A stretch of 64,000 bases of DNA from contig JAIVJZ010000003.1 of the NCBI GenBank assembly GCA_020199775.1, positions 79,113-143,112 of the forward strand, given 5' to 3'. The notes beneath the pieces are model-generated. The model worked only from the letters and a program-made list of their open reading frames with translations, searched no databases and was not told the DNA's origin. Below are positions 33,480-40,855 of this stretch, one piece after another. The position numbers were made by a program, and so were the translations under genes. The DNA is from Acidobacteriota bacterium (GTDB lineage: Bacteria > Acidobacteriota > Blastocatellia > Pyrinomonadales > Pyrinomonadaceae). Each line of letters begins with the position of its first letter. Positions within the stretch are counted from its first letter, which is position 1.

Positions 33480-34562
33480 TCACACTTCGACCGTCGCCGC
33501 CTCGCACGAATCGAGCGCGGGCGACTCCGCTTCTTCCGCGGCCGCTGCTTCGCCCGCCGGGTCGCCCTCGCCGATGTAGACGCGCCCGGCCTCGACCGTC
33601 TCGAAATACTCTTCGATGCGTTCGAGTATCTCATGCACCTCGTGCGAGTGATAAAGCACCTGCCGGAAGCGCGAGCCGCCGACGAGGCCGCGCGTGAACT
33701 GCCCTGCGAGTTGCTTCATGCGGCCGATGGCGGGTAACTCCGGCATGTCCGCGCGCAGCAACTCGAAGTATTCGAGCAGGAGGTTGCGCTTGTCCGCGAG
33801 CGTCGGCTGGAACACTTCGCGCCCGGCGAGCGTGTCTTCGATCTGGCGAAATATCCACGGGTTCGCCATCGCGCCCCGGCCGATCAGGATGCCGTCGCAG
33901 TTCGTCTCGCGCCAGCGCGCGAACGCTTCGTCCACGGTCGTCACGTCGCCGCTGCCGGAGACGGGGACTTTGACCGTCTCCTTGATCTGCCGCACCAAGT
34001 CCCAATTCGCGCGCCCCTTGTAGCCCTGTTCTTTCGTGCGCCCGTGCAGCGCGATGTGCTCGACGCCGCACGCCTCGGCCAGTTTCGCCGTCTCGACCGC
34101 GTTAATATTGTTGTCGTAATAGCCCGCGCGAATCTTGATCGTGAGCGGGATGGTGATGGCCTTTTTGATCTCCGTGAGGATCGTTTCGAGGCGCGGCATG
34201 TCGCGCAGCAAGCCGGAGCCGCCGCCGTGCTTGACCACCTTCGGCGCGGGGCAACCGCAGTTGATGTCGAGCAAGTCCGCGCCGACCTGTTCGGCCATCT
34301 CGGCGGCCATGCGCATGCGTTCGGGCTGCCCGCCGAAAATCTGCACGGCGAACGGCCGCTCGTAATCGTAAAAGCGCATTTGCCGTTTCGACTTCGGGTT
34401 GTTGCGCGTCAAGCCCTCGACCGAGATGAACTCCGAGACGGTTAGGCCGATGCCGCCGCGCCGTTTCAACAAACCGCGAAACGCCACGTCCGTCACGCCC
34501 GCCATCGGCGACAGCACGAGCGGCGGCGCGATCAGCACATCTCTAATTTTGAAAGGCTTCAT
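33480..34562 (-). CDS. dusB: tRNA-dihydrouridine synthase
   Basis: Encodes 360 residues from the ATG at 34562; the upstream open frame only translates palindrome P8. It reduces specific uridines of tRNA to dihydrouridine with FMN and NADPH. The TIM-barrel FMN site begins SPMAGVTDVAFRGLLKRRG, and the catalytic cysteine lies in the DINCGCPAPKVVKHGGGSG signature. Other landmarks are HGRTKEQGYKG and the SGSGDVTTVDEA phosphate loop, followed by GRGAMANPWIF. These fit DusB best. The C-terminal ~35 residues are acidic and extra to the usual length. Confidence 0.93.
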   Translation of the reverse strand: MKPFKIRDVLIAPPLVLSPMAGVTDVAFRGLLKRRGGIGLTVSEFISVEGLTRNNPKSKRQMRFYDYERPFAVQIFGGQPERMRMAAEMAEQVGADLLDINCGCPAPKVVKHGGGSGLLRDMPRLETILTEIKKAITIPLTIKIRAGYYDNNINAVETAKLAEACGVEHIALHGRTKEQGYKGRANWDLVRQIKETVKVPVSGSGDVTTVDEAFARWRETNCDGILIGRGAMANPWIFRQIEDTLAGREVFQPTLADKRNLLLEYFELLRADMPELPAIGRMKQLAGQFTRGLVGGSRFRQVLYHSHEVHEILERIEEYFETVEAGRVYIGEGDPAGEAAAAEEAESPALDSCEAATVEV

Positions 34563-34646
34563 AACTGAACGCGGAAGTCGGAACGATGAACGATGAAGTG
34601 AAGACAAGTTGCTTTTACTTCATCGTTCATCGTTCCGACTTCATAC
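34563..34646. repeat. Heptamer palindrome P8
   Basis: The arms contain AAGTCGGAACGATG, AACGATG and AAGT units on the left and the exact complement on the right (about 25 paired bases). The loop carries GACAAGTTGCTTT. It fills the whole space between the stop of the DUF4920 gene (34647) and the dusB start codon (34562). Confidence 0.92.
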
Positions 34647-35180
34647 TTATTTCCAAAGTTCGACGCCCGTGGCGACGAAGCGAATCTCGTCGGCCGTGCC
34701 GTCGGCTTTGCGCTCGATCTTCGCGCCGTCTTCGACGAGGTGATCCACCTGCGCCTTGTCCAGCGCCTTCACGAAAAACTCGCCCTCGGCCTTGAACTTC
34801 ATGCTCTTGGAATCTTTCGGCACGAAGAAACTGTGATCCTTGAACGTGACGCGAATCCCCGCCGCGCCCGACTCCGGCGCGATCTGCATCCAGCAGCCCT
34901 CGCTCTGGCAGACGCGCTCCACCACGCCCTCGATCCGCACGCGCTTGCCCGCAAACTTCGCCGGTTGCTTCAACACGTGCGCGAACGCGACCGCGGGCGA
35001 CTCCGGGTTGAGCGCGACCCCGCGCTTGATCACGTCGCCGTCGCGCACGTCTTTGGCGGTTTCGACTTTCGCGGCGTCGTGCGGCTTGTGCGCGCCGTGC
35101 GTCTTCGGGTGTTCCTGCGCCGTGGCGGCCGTCGAAGCGGTCGCGCCGACGAACAGGAGTGAAATGAGAAATGTCTTCAT
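34647..35180 (-). CDS. Periplasmic DUF4920 protein
   Basis: Encodes 177 residues with a signal peptide (FLISLLFVGATASTAATAQ), a His/Lys-rich linker, and a C-terminal domain of about 110 residues. The DUF4920 wording is clear: GKRVRIEGVVERVCQSEGCWM followed by RVTFKDHSFFVPKD, an OB-fold-like domain with a conserved Cys pair in C-Q-S-E-G-C-W. The two cysteines suggest redox or metal binding in the periplasm. No defined function is known. It is divergent from the next gene, with about 80 bases between the starts. Confidence 0.8.
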   Translation of the reverse strand: MKTFLISLLFVGATASTAATAQEHPKTHGAHKPHDAAKVETAKDVRDGDVIKRGVALNPESPAVAFAHVLKQPAKFAGKRVRIEGVVERVCQSEGCWMQIAPESGAAGIRVTFKDHSFFVPKDSKSMKFKAEGEFFVKALDKAQVDHLVEDGAKIERKADGTADEIRFVATGVELWK

Positions 35181-35259
35181 AGGGAAAATAAGTTATCCTT
35201 TACGACTGAGATTGCAGTGCATCTTTTATGCTTCAGGCTGCGGCGTTCGGATTATAGCA

Positions 35260-35760
35260 ATGCAACCCAACCTCATCAAAAGCGTAGGAGTAGCGTGGAC
35301 GCTTCTTTATGCGGCGTTCGTCATCTGGATTTACGCGACCGCGCCGCGCACTTTCAACGAAGCGACGACGGGCGCGAGCGTCGTCGCCGGAACTTACGCG
35401 ATTGACGAGGCGCGCTTCCGCGCGGCGCGCGAACTGTTCGGGCGCGAGCAATACGCCGCCGCCCGCGACGAGTGGACGCGCGCCGACCCCGCCATGCGCG
35501 ACGCGCGCACCCAGTTCTACATCGCCTACGCTTTCTATCGCGAAGGTTGGGGGCGCGTCTACAACGACGACGCGCTGTTCAAACAAGGTTTGGAGTCAAT
35601 CGAGCGCGCGATCCGTCTGTCGCCCGAAGGCGCGCTTCGAGTGGACGACCCGGAGTTGAAGATTCACTCGGCCGCCGAACTGAAGGCCGAGTTGCAACAG
35701 GGCGCGGAGAGTTCTCTGGGCGATCTCAACCCGCTCAAGATCGTGCGCGAGAGGAAATGA
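35260..35760 (+). CDS. Membrane-anchored TPR-like protein
   Basis: Encodes 166 residues. One N-terminal membrane helix (VAWTLLYAAFVIWIYAT) is followed by two or three helix pairs resembling TPR repeats (RFRAARELFGREQYAAARDEW, TQFYIAYAFYREGWGRVYND, LFKQGLESIERAIRLSPEG, each partial). A periplasmic scaffold role would fit. Its stop overlaps the next start as ATGA, so the two proteins are translationally coupled and probably act together. Confidence 0.65.
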   Translation: MQPNLIKSVGVAWTLLYAAFVIWIYATAPRTFNEATTGASVVAGTYAIDEARFRAARELFGREQYAAARDEWTRADPAMRDARTQFYIAYAFYREGWGRVYNDDALFKQGLESIERAIRLSPEGALRVDDPELKIHSAAELKAELQQGAESSLGDLNPLKIVRERK

Positions 35761-36581
35761 GGGACGGCGACGCGCCCGTCTTTGAACCGATGAACAACCG
35801 ACGCGACAGCAACCGGCTTCTCGTGCGCCACCTGTTGCTCCCGACGATCTTTTTGACCGTCGCGCTCTTGGGCGGCCTGCGCGTCGCGGCCGAGACGGGC
35901 GCGTTCCTCTTTCTCGCGCCGCCGCTCGTCGCGCTCGTGCTCGCCGTGCTCCTGATGCTGCTCTTCGCGCGCGGCGGCCTCGTCAATTTGCGCGCGTGGT
36001 TCACGAGCGATCACGCGTCGCTCACGAACGTCTCGCACGCGCTCACGCTGCTCGCGCTCTTCTTCGCCTCCGCGCAGGCCTTCAATAGCGTCCTCCCCGA
36101 AAGCGGCCTGTTCCGCTGGTTGTTCGCCTTCTTCTTCCTCTGGACGCTCTGGAACAACCAGTTCGCACACTTCGACGCGCGCGTCACGCTGCGGAGCCTC
36201 GCCGCCCTCTTCGGCACGGCCTTCGTCCTCAAACACATGCTGCTCGCCTCGATCTACGCGCCCGACGGCGGCTGGCTCAAACGGCTCGCGGGCGCGCTCG
36301 TCGAAGGCGTCACGCAGGGGACGTTCGGTGTGCAGGAAAGTTTCGCGCCCGCGACCGGCTACATCAGTTTCTTCACCCTCGCGCTCTACGTCCTCGGCCT
36401 CATCCTCGTCCCGTCCGCGCCGGATACGGACGAACGCGACGCGCCGCAACACGAAGCGACGAGCTTAGTCTCTCGCTACCGGCAACTACCCGACGGGGAA
36501 CGCGCGCTCTTGCGCGAAGAAATTCTGCGGACGGAGCGGGGGCGACTCGAAGACGAGATTCATTCCACTCGGACAGATTAA
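35757..36581 (+). CDS. Integral membrane protein of unknown function
   Basis: Encodes 274 residues with seven or so hydrophobic segments between residues 25 and 225 (for example LLVRHLLLPTIFLTVALLGGL and FRWLFAFFFLWTLW). An acidic and Arg-rich cytoplasmic tail of about 45 residues with predicted helix follows. It is coupled to the TPR-like gene upstream by an ATGA overlap. I recognise no family. After the stop, a 25-base near copy of the gene's last codons is found (36587-36611). Confidence 0.6.
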   Translation: MRDGDAPVFEPMNNRRDSNRLLVRHLLLPTIFLTVALLGGLRVAAETGAFLFLAPPLVALVLAVLLMLLFARGGLVNLRAWFTSDHASLTNVSHALTLLALFFASAQAFNSVLPESGLFRWLFAFFFLWTLWNNQFAHFDARVTLRSLAALFGTAFVLKHMLLASIYAPDGGWLKRLAGALVEGVTQGTFGVQESFAPATGYISFFTLALYVLGLILVPSAPDTDERDAPQHEATSLVSRYRQLPDGERALLREEILRTERGRLEDEIHSTRTD

Positions 36582-36623
36582 AGACGGATTCACTCTACCC
36601 GAACAAACTAGGGCGGGAACGAT

Positions 36624-37409
36624 TCAGCGGTAAGCAATACTTCGATAAATCACTTCAACAAGCTCGATGATTTTGCCCGACTCCGTAATTTTTCTCCGGT
36701 GCGAGCGCTTCGTCCAGTTGCCGTGAGAATCAAATTCAAATGAGACGTCGGAGATGTTGGCTTCCCATTTTTTAGTCGAGCCGTCTTTATTATGCGTCAC
36801 GACTTTCGTCCCCGCCCTCGTGTGAGCACTCTCCTGTATTAAGACGCCGTCGGCGTCGTAGACCCTGCTCGTCATAAGTCTGCCCTCATCATCGTAAGCA
36901 TGAACGGTCTTGCTGGATAAGACTCGGTTGTTGATGAAGGAGGATGAAGATTCAAGCAGATTTCCCCGTTGGTCGTACACGAAATTTTGCTGGCAGGTCA
37001 AACTGCCGCCGGCATCGTAGGCGAAAATTCCGGTCGTCCGCCCTGAATCGTCGGATTTAATGATGGTTCTGGACATCACAGCCCCTTCGGGGTTGTAGTA
37101 AGTCCACGTGATGTTGCCGGGGTAATCGTAAGCTGTAGTTCTTTTGTTTTGCAGGGTTCCATTAGAATAGTGGGACTGTTCAATCTCATACCCTTTTTCG
37201 TCGTAGACCGTGACGGACTCCAGCCTGCGACGACTCTCGACCGGAATACCGTCCTGCTCCCTTATCTTCGACTGTTCAAGGCTGACGGTTTCCACCGGGC
37301 CAAACAATCCGGCTTTCTCTCTATCGGTTTTCTTTTGAGCGATGGCGAAGGAAGTGGAAGAGATAATGAAGAAGAACAGCAACAGCAGTGCGCCCGGGTG
37401 TTTGCTCAT
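36624..37409 (-). CDS. Secreted YD/RHS-repeat-like protein
   Basis: Encodes 261 residues from the ATG at 37409 (CGGAGGAAA ribosome site). A signal peptide (GALLLLFFFIISSTSFAIAQ) is followed by a body of repeated Y-D-x-x-G-x-L units: TVYDEKGYEIEQSHYSNG, FAYDAGGSLTCQQNFVYDQRGNLLE, HAYDDEGRLMTSRVYDADGVL, each a short beta unit. Such repeats form shells or sheets in Rhs/YD proteins, but the length here is too short for a toxin-carrying Rhs protein. Base composition is clearly lower in GC than the neighbours, hinting at transfer or a recent origin. Function unknown. Confidence 0.7.
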   Translation of the reverse strand: MSKHPGALLLLFFFIISSTSFAIAQKKTDREKAGLFGPVETVSLEQSKIREQDGIPVESRRRLESVTVYDEKGYEIEQSHYSNGTLQNKRTTAYDYPGNITWTYYNPEGAVMSRTIIKSDDSGRTTGIFAYDAGGSLTCQQNFVYDQRGNLLESSSSFINNRVLSSKTVHAYDDEGRLMTSRVYDADGVLIQESAHTRAGTKVVTHNKDGSTKKWEANISDVSFEFDSHGNWTKRSHRRKITESGKIIELVEVIYRSIAYR

Positions 37410-37445
37410 AAGATTTCCTCCGAGAATACGAAACAGGGTGAGGGT

Positions 37446-37499
37446 AAAATATTGACGCGCCATCCTTTTATTCTAAAAAGGATGACGCGTCAATATTTT
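37446..37499 (-). terminator. Strong hairpin downstream of mreB
   Basis: A 24-base stem with a single mismatch (AAAATATTGACGCG and CATCCTTTT with complements) and a 6-base loop, 37 bases past the mreB stop. AT-rich flanks on both sides suit a terminator. It could instead shape the 5' leader of the YD-repeat gene. Confidence 0.55.
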
Positions 37500-37535
37500 C
37501 CGCTTCTGTCTCTGTAGAGTCCGCGAATCTGTTTA

Positions 37536-38609
37536 TTACCAGTTCACGACCAACTCTTCCGAGCCTTGCCACACGGGCACGTCCTCTCGGATGGCTGCGC
37601 GTTGGAGCCGTTCGGGGTCGGCGAGCAGACGCCCCGCGCCGAGCGCGACCGCGGCGAGCGGATCGTCGGCAACCGTGACGTGCAGGCGTAGTTCCGTCTG
37701 GAGACGTTCGGCCATGCCGTCGAGCAGCGCGCCGCCGCCCGTCAGGATCAAGCCCGTCTGGTAAATGTCGGCCGTCACGTCGGGCTGCGATTCTTCAATC
37801 GTGCGTCGCGCGCCCGCCACGATCTCGGAGAGCACCGGCTCCAAAGCCTGTCGCACTTCGTCCGAACCGACCTCGACCGCCTTCGCCAACCCGCTCGTCA
37901 GTTCCTTGCCGACCACTTCCATGCGCCGCACTTCCGCCGCGCCGTCGCTCGCGCGGCTCGCGCCGAGTTCTTTCTTGACCTGTTCGGCCGTGCGCTCGCC
38001 GATCTGCATCTCGTACTTGCTGCGTATGTATTCGCGGATCGCGTCGTCCATCGCGTTGCCCGCGACGCGCAGGCTGCTCGAAGAGACGATGGCCGCCGAG
38101 GCGACGATGGCGATGTTGGTCGTGCCGCCGCCGATGTCCACGACGAGGTGCGCGCGCTCGTCCTGATAGCTGAGTCCCGCGCCGAGCGCGGCGGCGAGTC
38201 CTTCGTCAACGAGATCGACGCGCGTGGCCTTGGCGTCGCGCGCCGCGTCGCGCACGGAGCGTTGTTCGAGCGTGGTCGAAGAACCGGGCACGCCGATGAC
38301 CATGTGGCTGCGCTTGTTCTGGTTGCCGTGAACGCGCCGGATGAAGGCGACGAGCATCTTCTCGGTCGCCTCGAAATTGTCAATCGTGCCGCCCTTGACG
38401 GGGCGAAACACTTCCGCGTCCTTGGGCGCGCGCCCCACCATCTTGTACGCTTCCGCGCCCACCGACAACACTTCCCCCGTGTACTTGTGAATCGCCACCA
38501 CCGAAGGCTCGTTCAAGACGACTCCGCGCTCGGGTGCGTAGATGAGCGTGTTCATACTCCCCAGATCAATGGCGAGATCGTCCGAGAAAAAATTGCTTAA
38601 AATGTTCAT
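37536..38609 (-). CDS. mreB: Rod shape-determining protein MreB
   Basis: Encodes 357 residues from the ATG at 38609; the frame is open far upstream but without likeness. MreB is a bacterial actin that guides lateral wall synthesis. Actin-fold motifs are present: phosphate 1 in AIDLGSMNTLIYAPERGVVL, connect 1 and adenosine in LVVDIGGGTTNIAIV, and LILTGGGALLDGMAERL. The usual DLGTANT reads DLGSMNT here, a small divergence. mreC and mreD are not adjacent, so this may be an additional, divergent MreB. A long leader (38610-39084) precedes it. Confidence 0.93.
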   Translation of the reverse strand: MNILSNFFSDDLAIDLGSMNTLIYAPERGVVLNEPSVVAIHKYTGEVLSVGAEAYKMVGRAPKDAEVFRPVKGGTIDNFEATEKMLVAFIRRVHGNQNKRSHMVIGVPGSSTTLEQRSVRDAARDAKATRVDLVDEGLAAALGAGLSYQDERAHLVVDIGGGTTNIAIVASAAIVSSSSLRVAGNAMDDAIREYIRSKYEMQIGERTAEQVKKELGASRASDGAAEVRRMEVVGKELTSGLAKAVEVGSDEVRQALEPVLSEIVAGARRTIEESQPDVTADIYQTGLILTGGGALLDGMAERLQTELRLHVTVADDPLAAVALGAGRLLADPERLQRAAIREDVPVWQGSEELVVNW

Positions 38610-39084
38610 GACTTGCCCCTGATAGATGCCCAATAGCCCTTTAATTCCAACTTCGGAGAGAGATGAATAAACGCGTCCCACCCTGTAAACGGCAAATCGC
38701 ATACCAGTGAAGCCCGGCGCAAAATCCCATAAACTCGCGTGCGGGCGTGACGCCCCGGTGTCTGTTTCTAAGACATAGAAGACACGGGCGGGCGAAAGGC
38801 GAACGCACGGAAAAACGTCGAAGGCCGCTGTTAGTGACAGACTGTGGGAGCGACCTCTGCGCCGATTCGACGACGAGTAGCCGCCAAAACAGCGTGCGCG
38901 CGGAGATTCGTCTCCGGCGGAAAACGAATCGCGCGCGCGCACGGCGAGTCGGGAATGACGCGGGTAATTTTTTCTCGGCGGGTCTTAGGTTCGGACACAA
39001 ACCACTTGTTCAAAATCTTTCACCCGCCGTCAATCTCGAACATGGACATGTAACAACTGAACGCACGCGCCCGCACTGAAACGT
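38610..39084. other. Leader region between the S4-domain gene and mreB
   Basis: A 475-base stretch without a supported gene. It contains the strong hairpin listed at 38894-38942 and an AT-richer zone near the mreB start. Frames on either strand here lack any recognisable product. A long mreB leader or promoter region is the likely content. Confidence 0.5.
38894..38942 (-). terminator. GC-rich hairpin between the S4 gene and mreB
   Basis: GTGCGCGCGGAGATTCGT pairs with ACGAATCGCGCGCGCGCAC (one bulge) across a short loop. On the minus strand it lies after the S4-domain gene, so it may end the mfd-to-S4 unit. There is no clear T-tract. Confidence 0.4.
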
Positions 39085-39357
39085 TCACTCATTTTCCGCG
39101 CGCCGCTCGTCGCTCACGATCTCGTATAACGTGGCGGCCTGCTGCTTGGAAGTCTGCCGCGCATCCGGCACGGCGAGAACGCGCACCGTCAACAACCGTT
39201 CGCGGCGTTCAATCGCGATCTCATCGCCCACGCGCACCGCGCGCGACGAACGCGCCGCCACGCCGCCCACCAGCACCGCCCCGGCCTCGCACAACTCCTG
39301 CGCCACCGTCCGACGCAACACCAGACGGCTCGCGCGTAAAAATTGATCCAGACGCAT
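39085..39357 (-). CDS. S4-domain RNA-binding protein (Hsp15/RqcP-like)
   Basis: Encodes 90 residues, nearly all one S4 fold: MRLDQFLRASRLVLRRTVAQELCEAGAV (key R-L-D-x-x-L, residues 1-30), then VNG-like VGGVAARSSRAVRVGDEIAIE. Small stand-alone S4 proteins of this size are Hsp15 or RqcP, which bind stalled 50S subunits carrying peptidyl-tRNA. Which of the two it is cannot be decided. Palindrome P9 separates it from the SurA-like gene just upstream. Confidence 0.85.
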   Translation of the reverse strand: MRLDQFLRASRLVLRRTVAQELCEAGAVLVGGVAARSSRAVRVGDEIAIERRERLLTVRVLAVPDARQTSKQQAATLYEIVSDERRAENE

Positions 39358-39366
39358 AAAAAAAAT

Positions 39367-39441
39367 GATGAACGCGGAACGATGAACGATGAAGTAAAAG
39401 CAACTTGCCTTTCATTCATCGTTCATCGTTCCGCGTTCATC
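39367..39441. repeat. Heptamer palindrome P9
   Basis: The arms 39367-39393 and 39415-39441 are perfect 27-base inverted copies (GATGAACGCG, GAACGATG, AACGATGAA blocks) around a loop with AAAAGCAACTTGCCTTT. It runs from eight bases past the SurA-like stop to the start of the S4 gene. Confidence 0.96.
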
Positions 39442-39449
39442 GTTTGTGA

Positions 39450-40613
39450 TTACTGTTTCTTGTCTCTGCTTGTCTCGGTCTTCTTCTTGTCGTCCTTCTT
39501 CGGGGCGACGGGAGCGGTCGGGCCGGCCGACTTCTGCGGTTCGACTTTCAAGAGCGGGAGCAGGCTTTCCTCATAGTCTTTCGCGATCTTGATGTAGGCG
39601 TCGCGGCGCAAATTGTCGAGGTAGGTTTTGCGCTCCTTATCCATGCGGCTGACGGTCATCGCCTCGCGCACCTTGTTCTCGTCGAACGTCGCCTCGCCCG
39701 CGGGCGTGCGCTCGTCCATGCGCAGGATGATGATGCCGCCTTCCGTCTCAAGCGGGTCGGTGATGCCGCCCGCCTTCAGATTCTTGAGGGCGTTCGCCAC
39801 GTCCTCCTTCGAGATGTCGTTCATGGCATACGTGCCGAGTTTGCCCTTGCTCTCCGGCGCGACGCGCTTGCCGTTCACCTCGCGCTCCGATTGCACCATC
39901 GCCAGCGCGCCGAAGTCCGCGCCCGCGCGCAACTGCGCCGCCAGTTTGTTGGCGCGCTCGCGCACTTCCTTCGGGTCTTTCCCCACGGTGCTCAGGAAGA
40001 TTTCCGAGAGCACGATGGCTTCGGGCTTGCGGAATTTCTCCTTGTTCGCCTCGTAGTAGGATTTCACTTCGGATTCGGTCAGGCCGAAAAAGATTTTCTG
40101 ATCCACTTCGCGGCCGAGCACCCACGTCTTGATGATCTCGGTGCGCATCGTGTTGCGCACGGCGGCCGGGTCGATGTTGTTCTCGCGCATCGCCTGTTCG
40201 AGTTGGGAGAGCGATTTAAAACCCTCGCGCTTCGCCACGTCCAGCATGCGCCGGTTGACCTCCGCCTCCACTTCCTCGGTCATGCCCATCTCCTTGCCCT
40301 TCTGGACGAGGAGTTGTTCGTTGACGAGCGTGACGATGATCTCGTTGCGCCGTTTGCCGATCTCTTCCGTGGCCTGCTGCGGGCTTATCCCGCGCTGTTG
40401 CCGGAGCGACTCTGCCGCCTCGGCCATGTCCCTCTGCAACATCGAGAGCGTGATGACATCGGCGTTGACCTGCGCGATCACTTCATCTATGACGCGCGGC
40501 ACGCCTTCCTCCTGCGCCCGCACCGCGACGGCGGCGGGCGACGCGAGAAACGCGGCCAAGAGCGACGCGACGAACGCAGCGCGGCGGACACCTGTTAAAA
40601 ATTTTGACTTCAC
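39450..40613 (-). CDS. SurA-like periplasmic peptidyl-prolyl isomerase
   Basis: Encodes 387 residues with a signal peptide (VASLLAAFLASPAAVAVRAQ). The SurA N-terminal chaperone domain (residues ~40-180) begins VIDEVIAQVNADVITLSML, which is the usual S-R-I-A-A-V-V-N-x-D-x-I-T-like start. A single parvulin (PpiC) domain follows at ~195-310 (VLSEIFLSTVG, GADFGALAMVQSE, GKLGTYAMNDIS, GGIIILRMDERTPAG). A Lys/Pro-rich tail ends the protein. It should help outer membrane proteins fold. The gene follows mfd on the same strand, with palindrome P10 between them. Confidence 0.9.
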   Translation of the reverse strand: MKSKFLTGVRRAAFVASLLAAFLASPAAVAVRAQEEGVPRVIDEVIAQVNADVITLSMLQRDMAEAAESLRQQRGISPQQATEEIGKRRNEIIVTLVNEQLLVQKGKEMGMTEEVEAEVNRRMLDVAKREGFKSLSQLEQAMRENNIDPAAVRNTMRTEIIKTWVLGREVDQKIFFGLTESEVKSYYEANKEKFRKPEAIVLSEIFLSTVGKDPKEVRERANKLAAQLRAGADFGALAMVQSEREVNGKRVAPESKGKLGTYAMNDISKEDVANALKNLKAGGITDPLETEGGIIILRMDERTPAGEATFDENKVREAMTVSRMDKERKTYLDNLRRDAYIKIAKDYEESLLPLLKVEPQKSAGPTAPVAPKKDDKKKTETSRDKKQ

Positions 40614-40742
40614 AGATTTTTACTCCTTACCAATCCGGCGCGCCCCCCACGCCTCCTCGGCGGCGGCGGCTGCTCGCCCTGCTTCAAATTGTCGAATCGA
40701 ATTTAATTCCTCTGATTTACGTCGGGGTAGGCTTCAAACCGT

Positions 40743-40850
40743 AAGTTTCAAGTTTCAGGTTTCAAGTTAAAAACAAAACCACAATCCCGAACTTTCAAGT
40801 TAAAGGCCGCACACCCTCAGACCTGAAACTTGAAACCTGAAACTTGAAAC
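40743..40850. repeat. Heptamer palindrome P10
   Basis: The left arm (40743-40768) is TTTCAAG, TTTCAGG, TTTCAAG. The right arm (40821-40850) is CCTGAAA and CTTGAAA units in tandem, the exact complement. A partial unit lies in the loop near 40792-40802. Here the stop-bearing units (CTTGAAA) are in the right arm, the reverse of most copies as seen from the plus strand. Confidence 0.92.
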
Positions 40851-40855
40851 CCATT

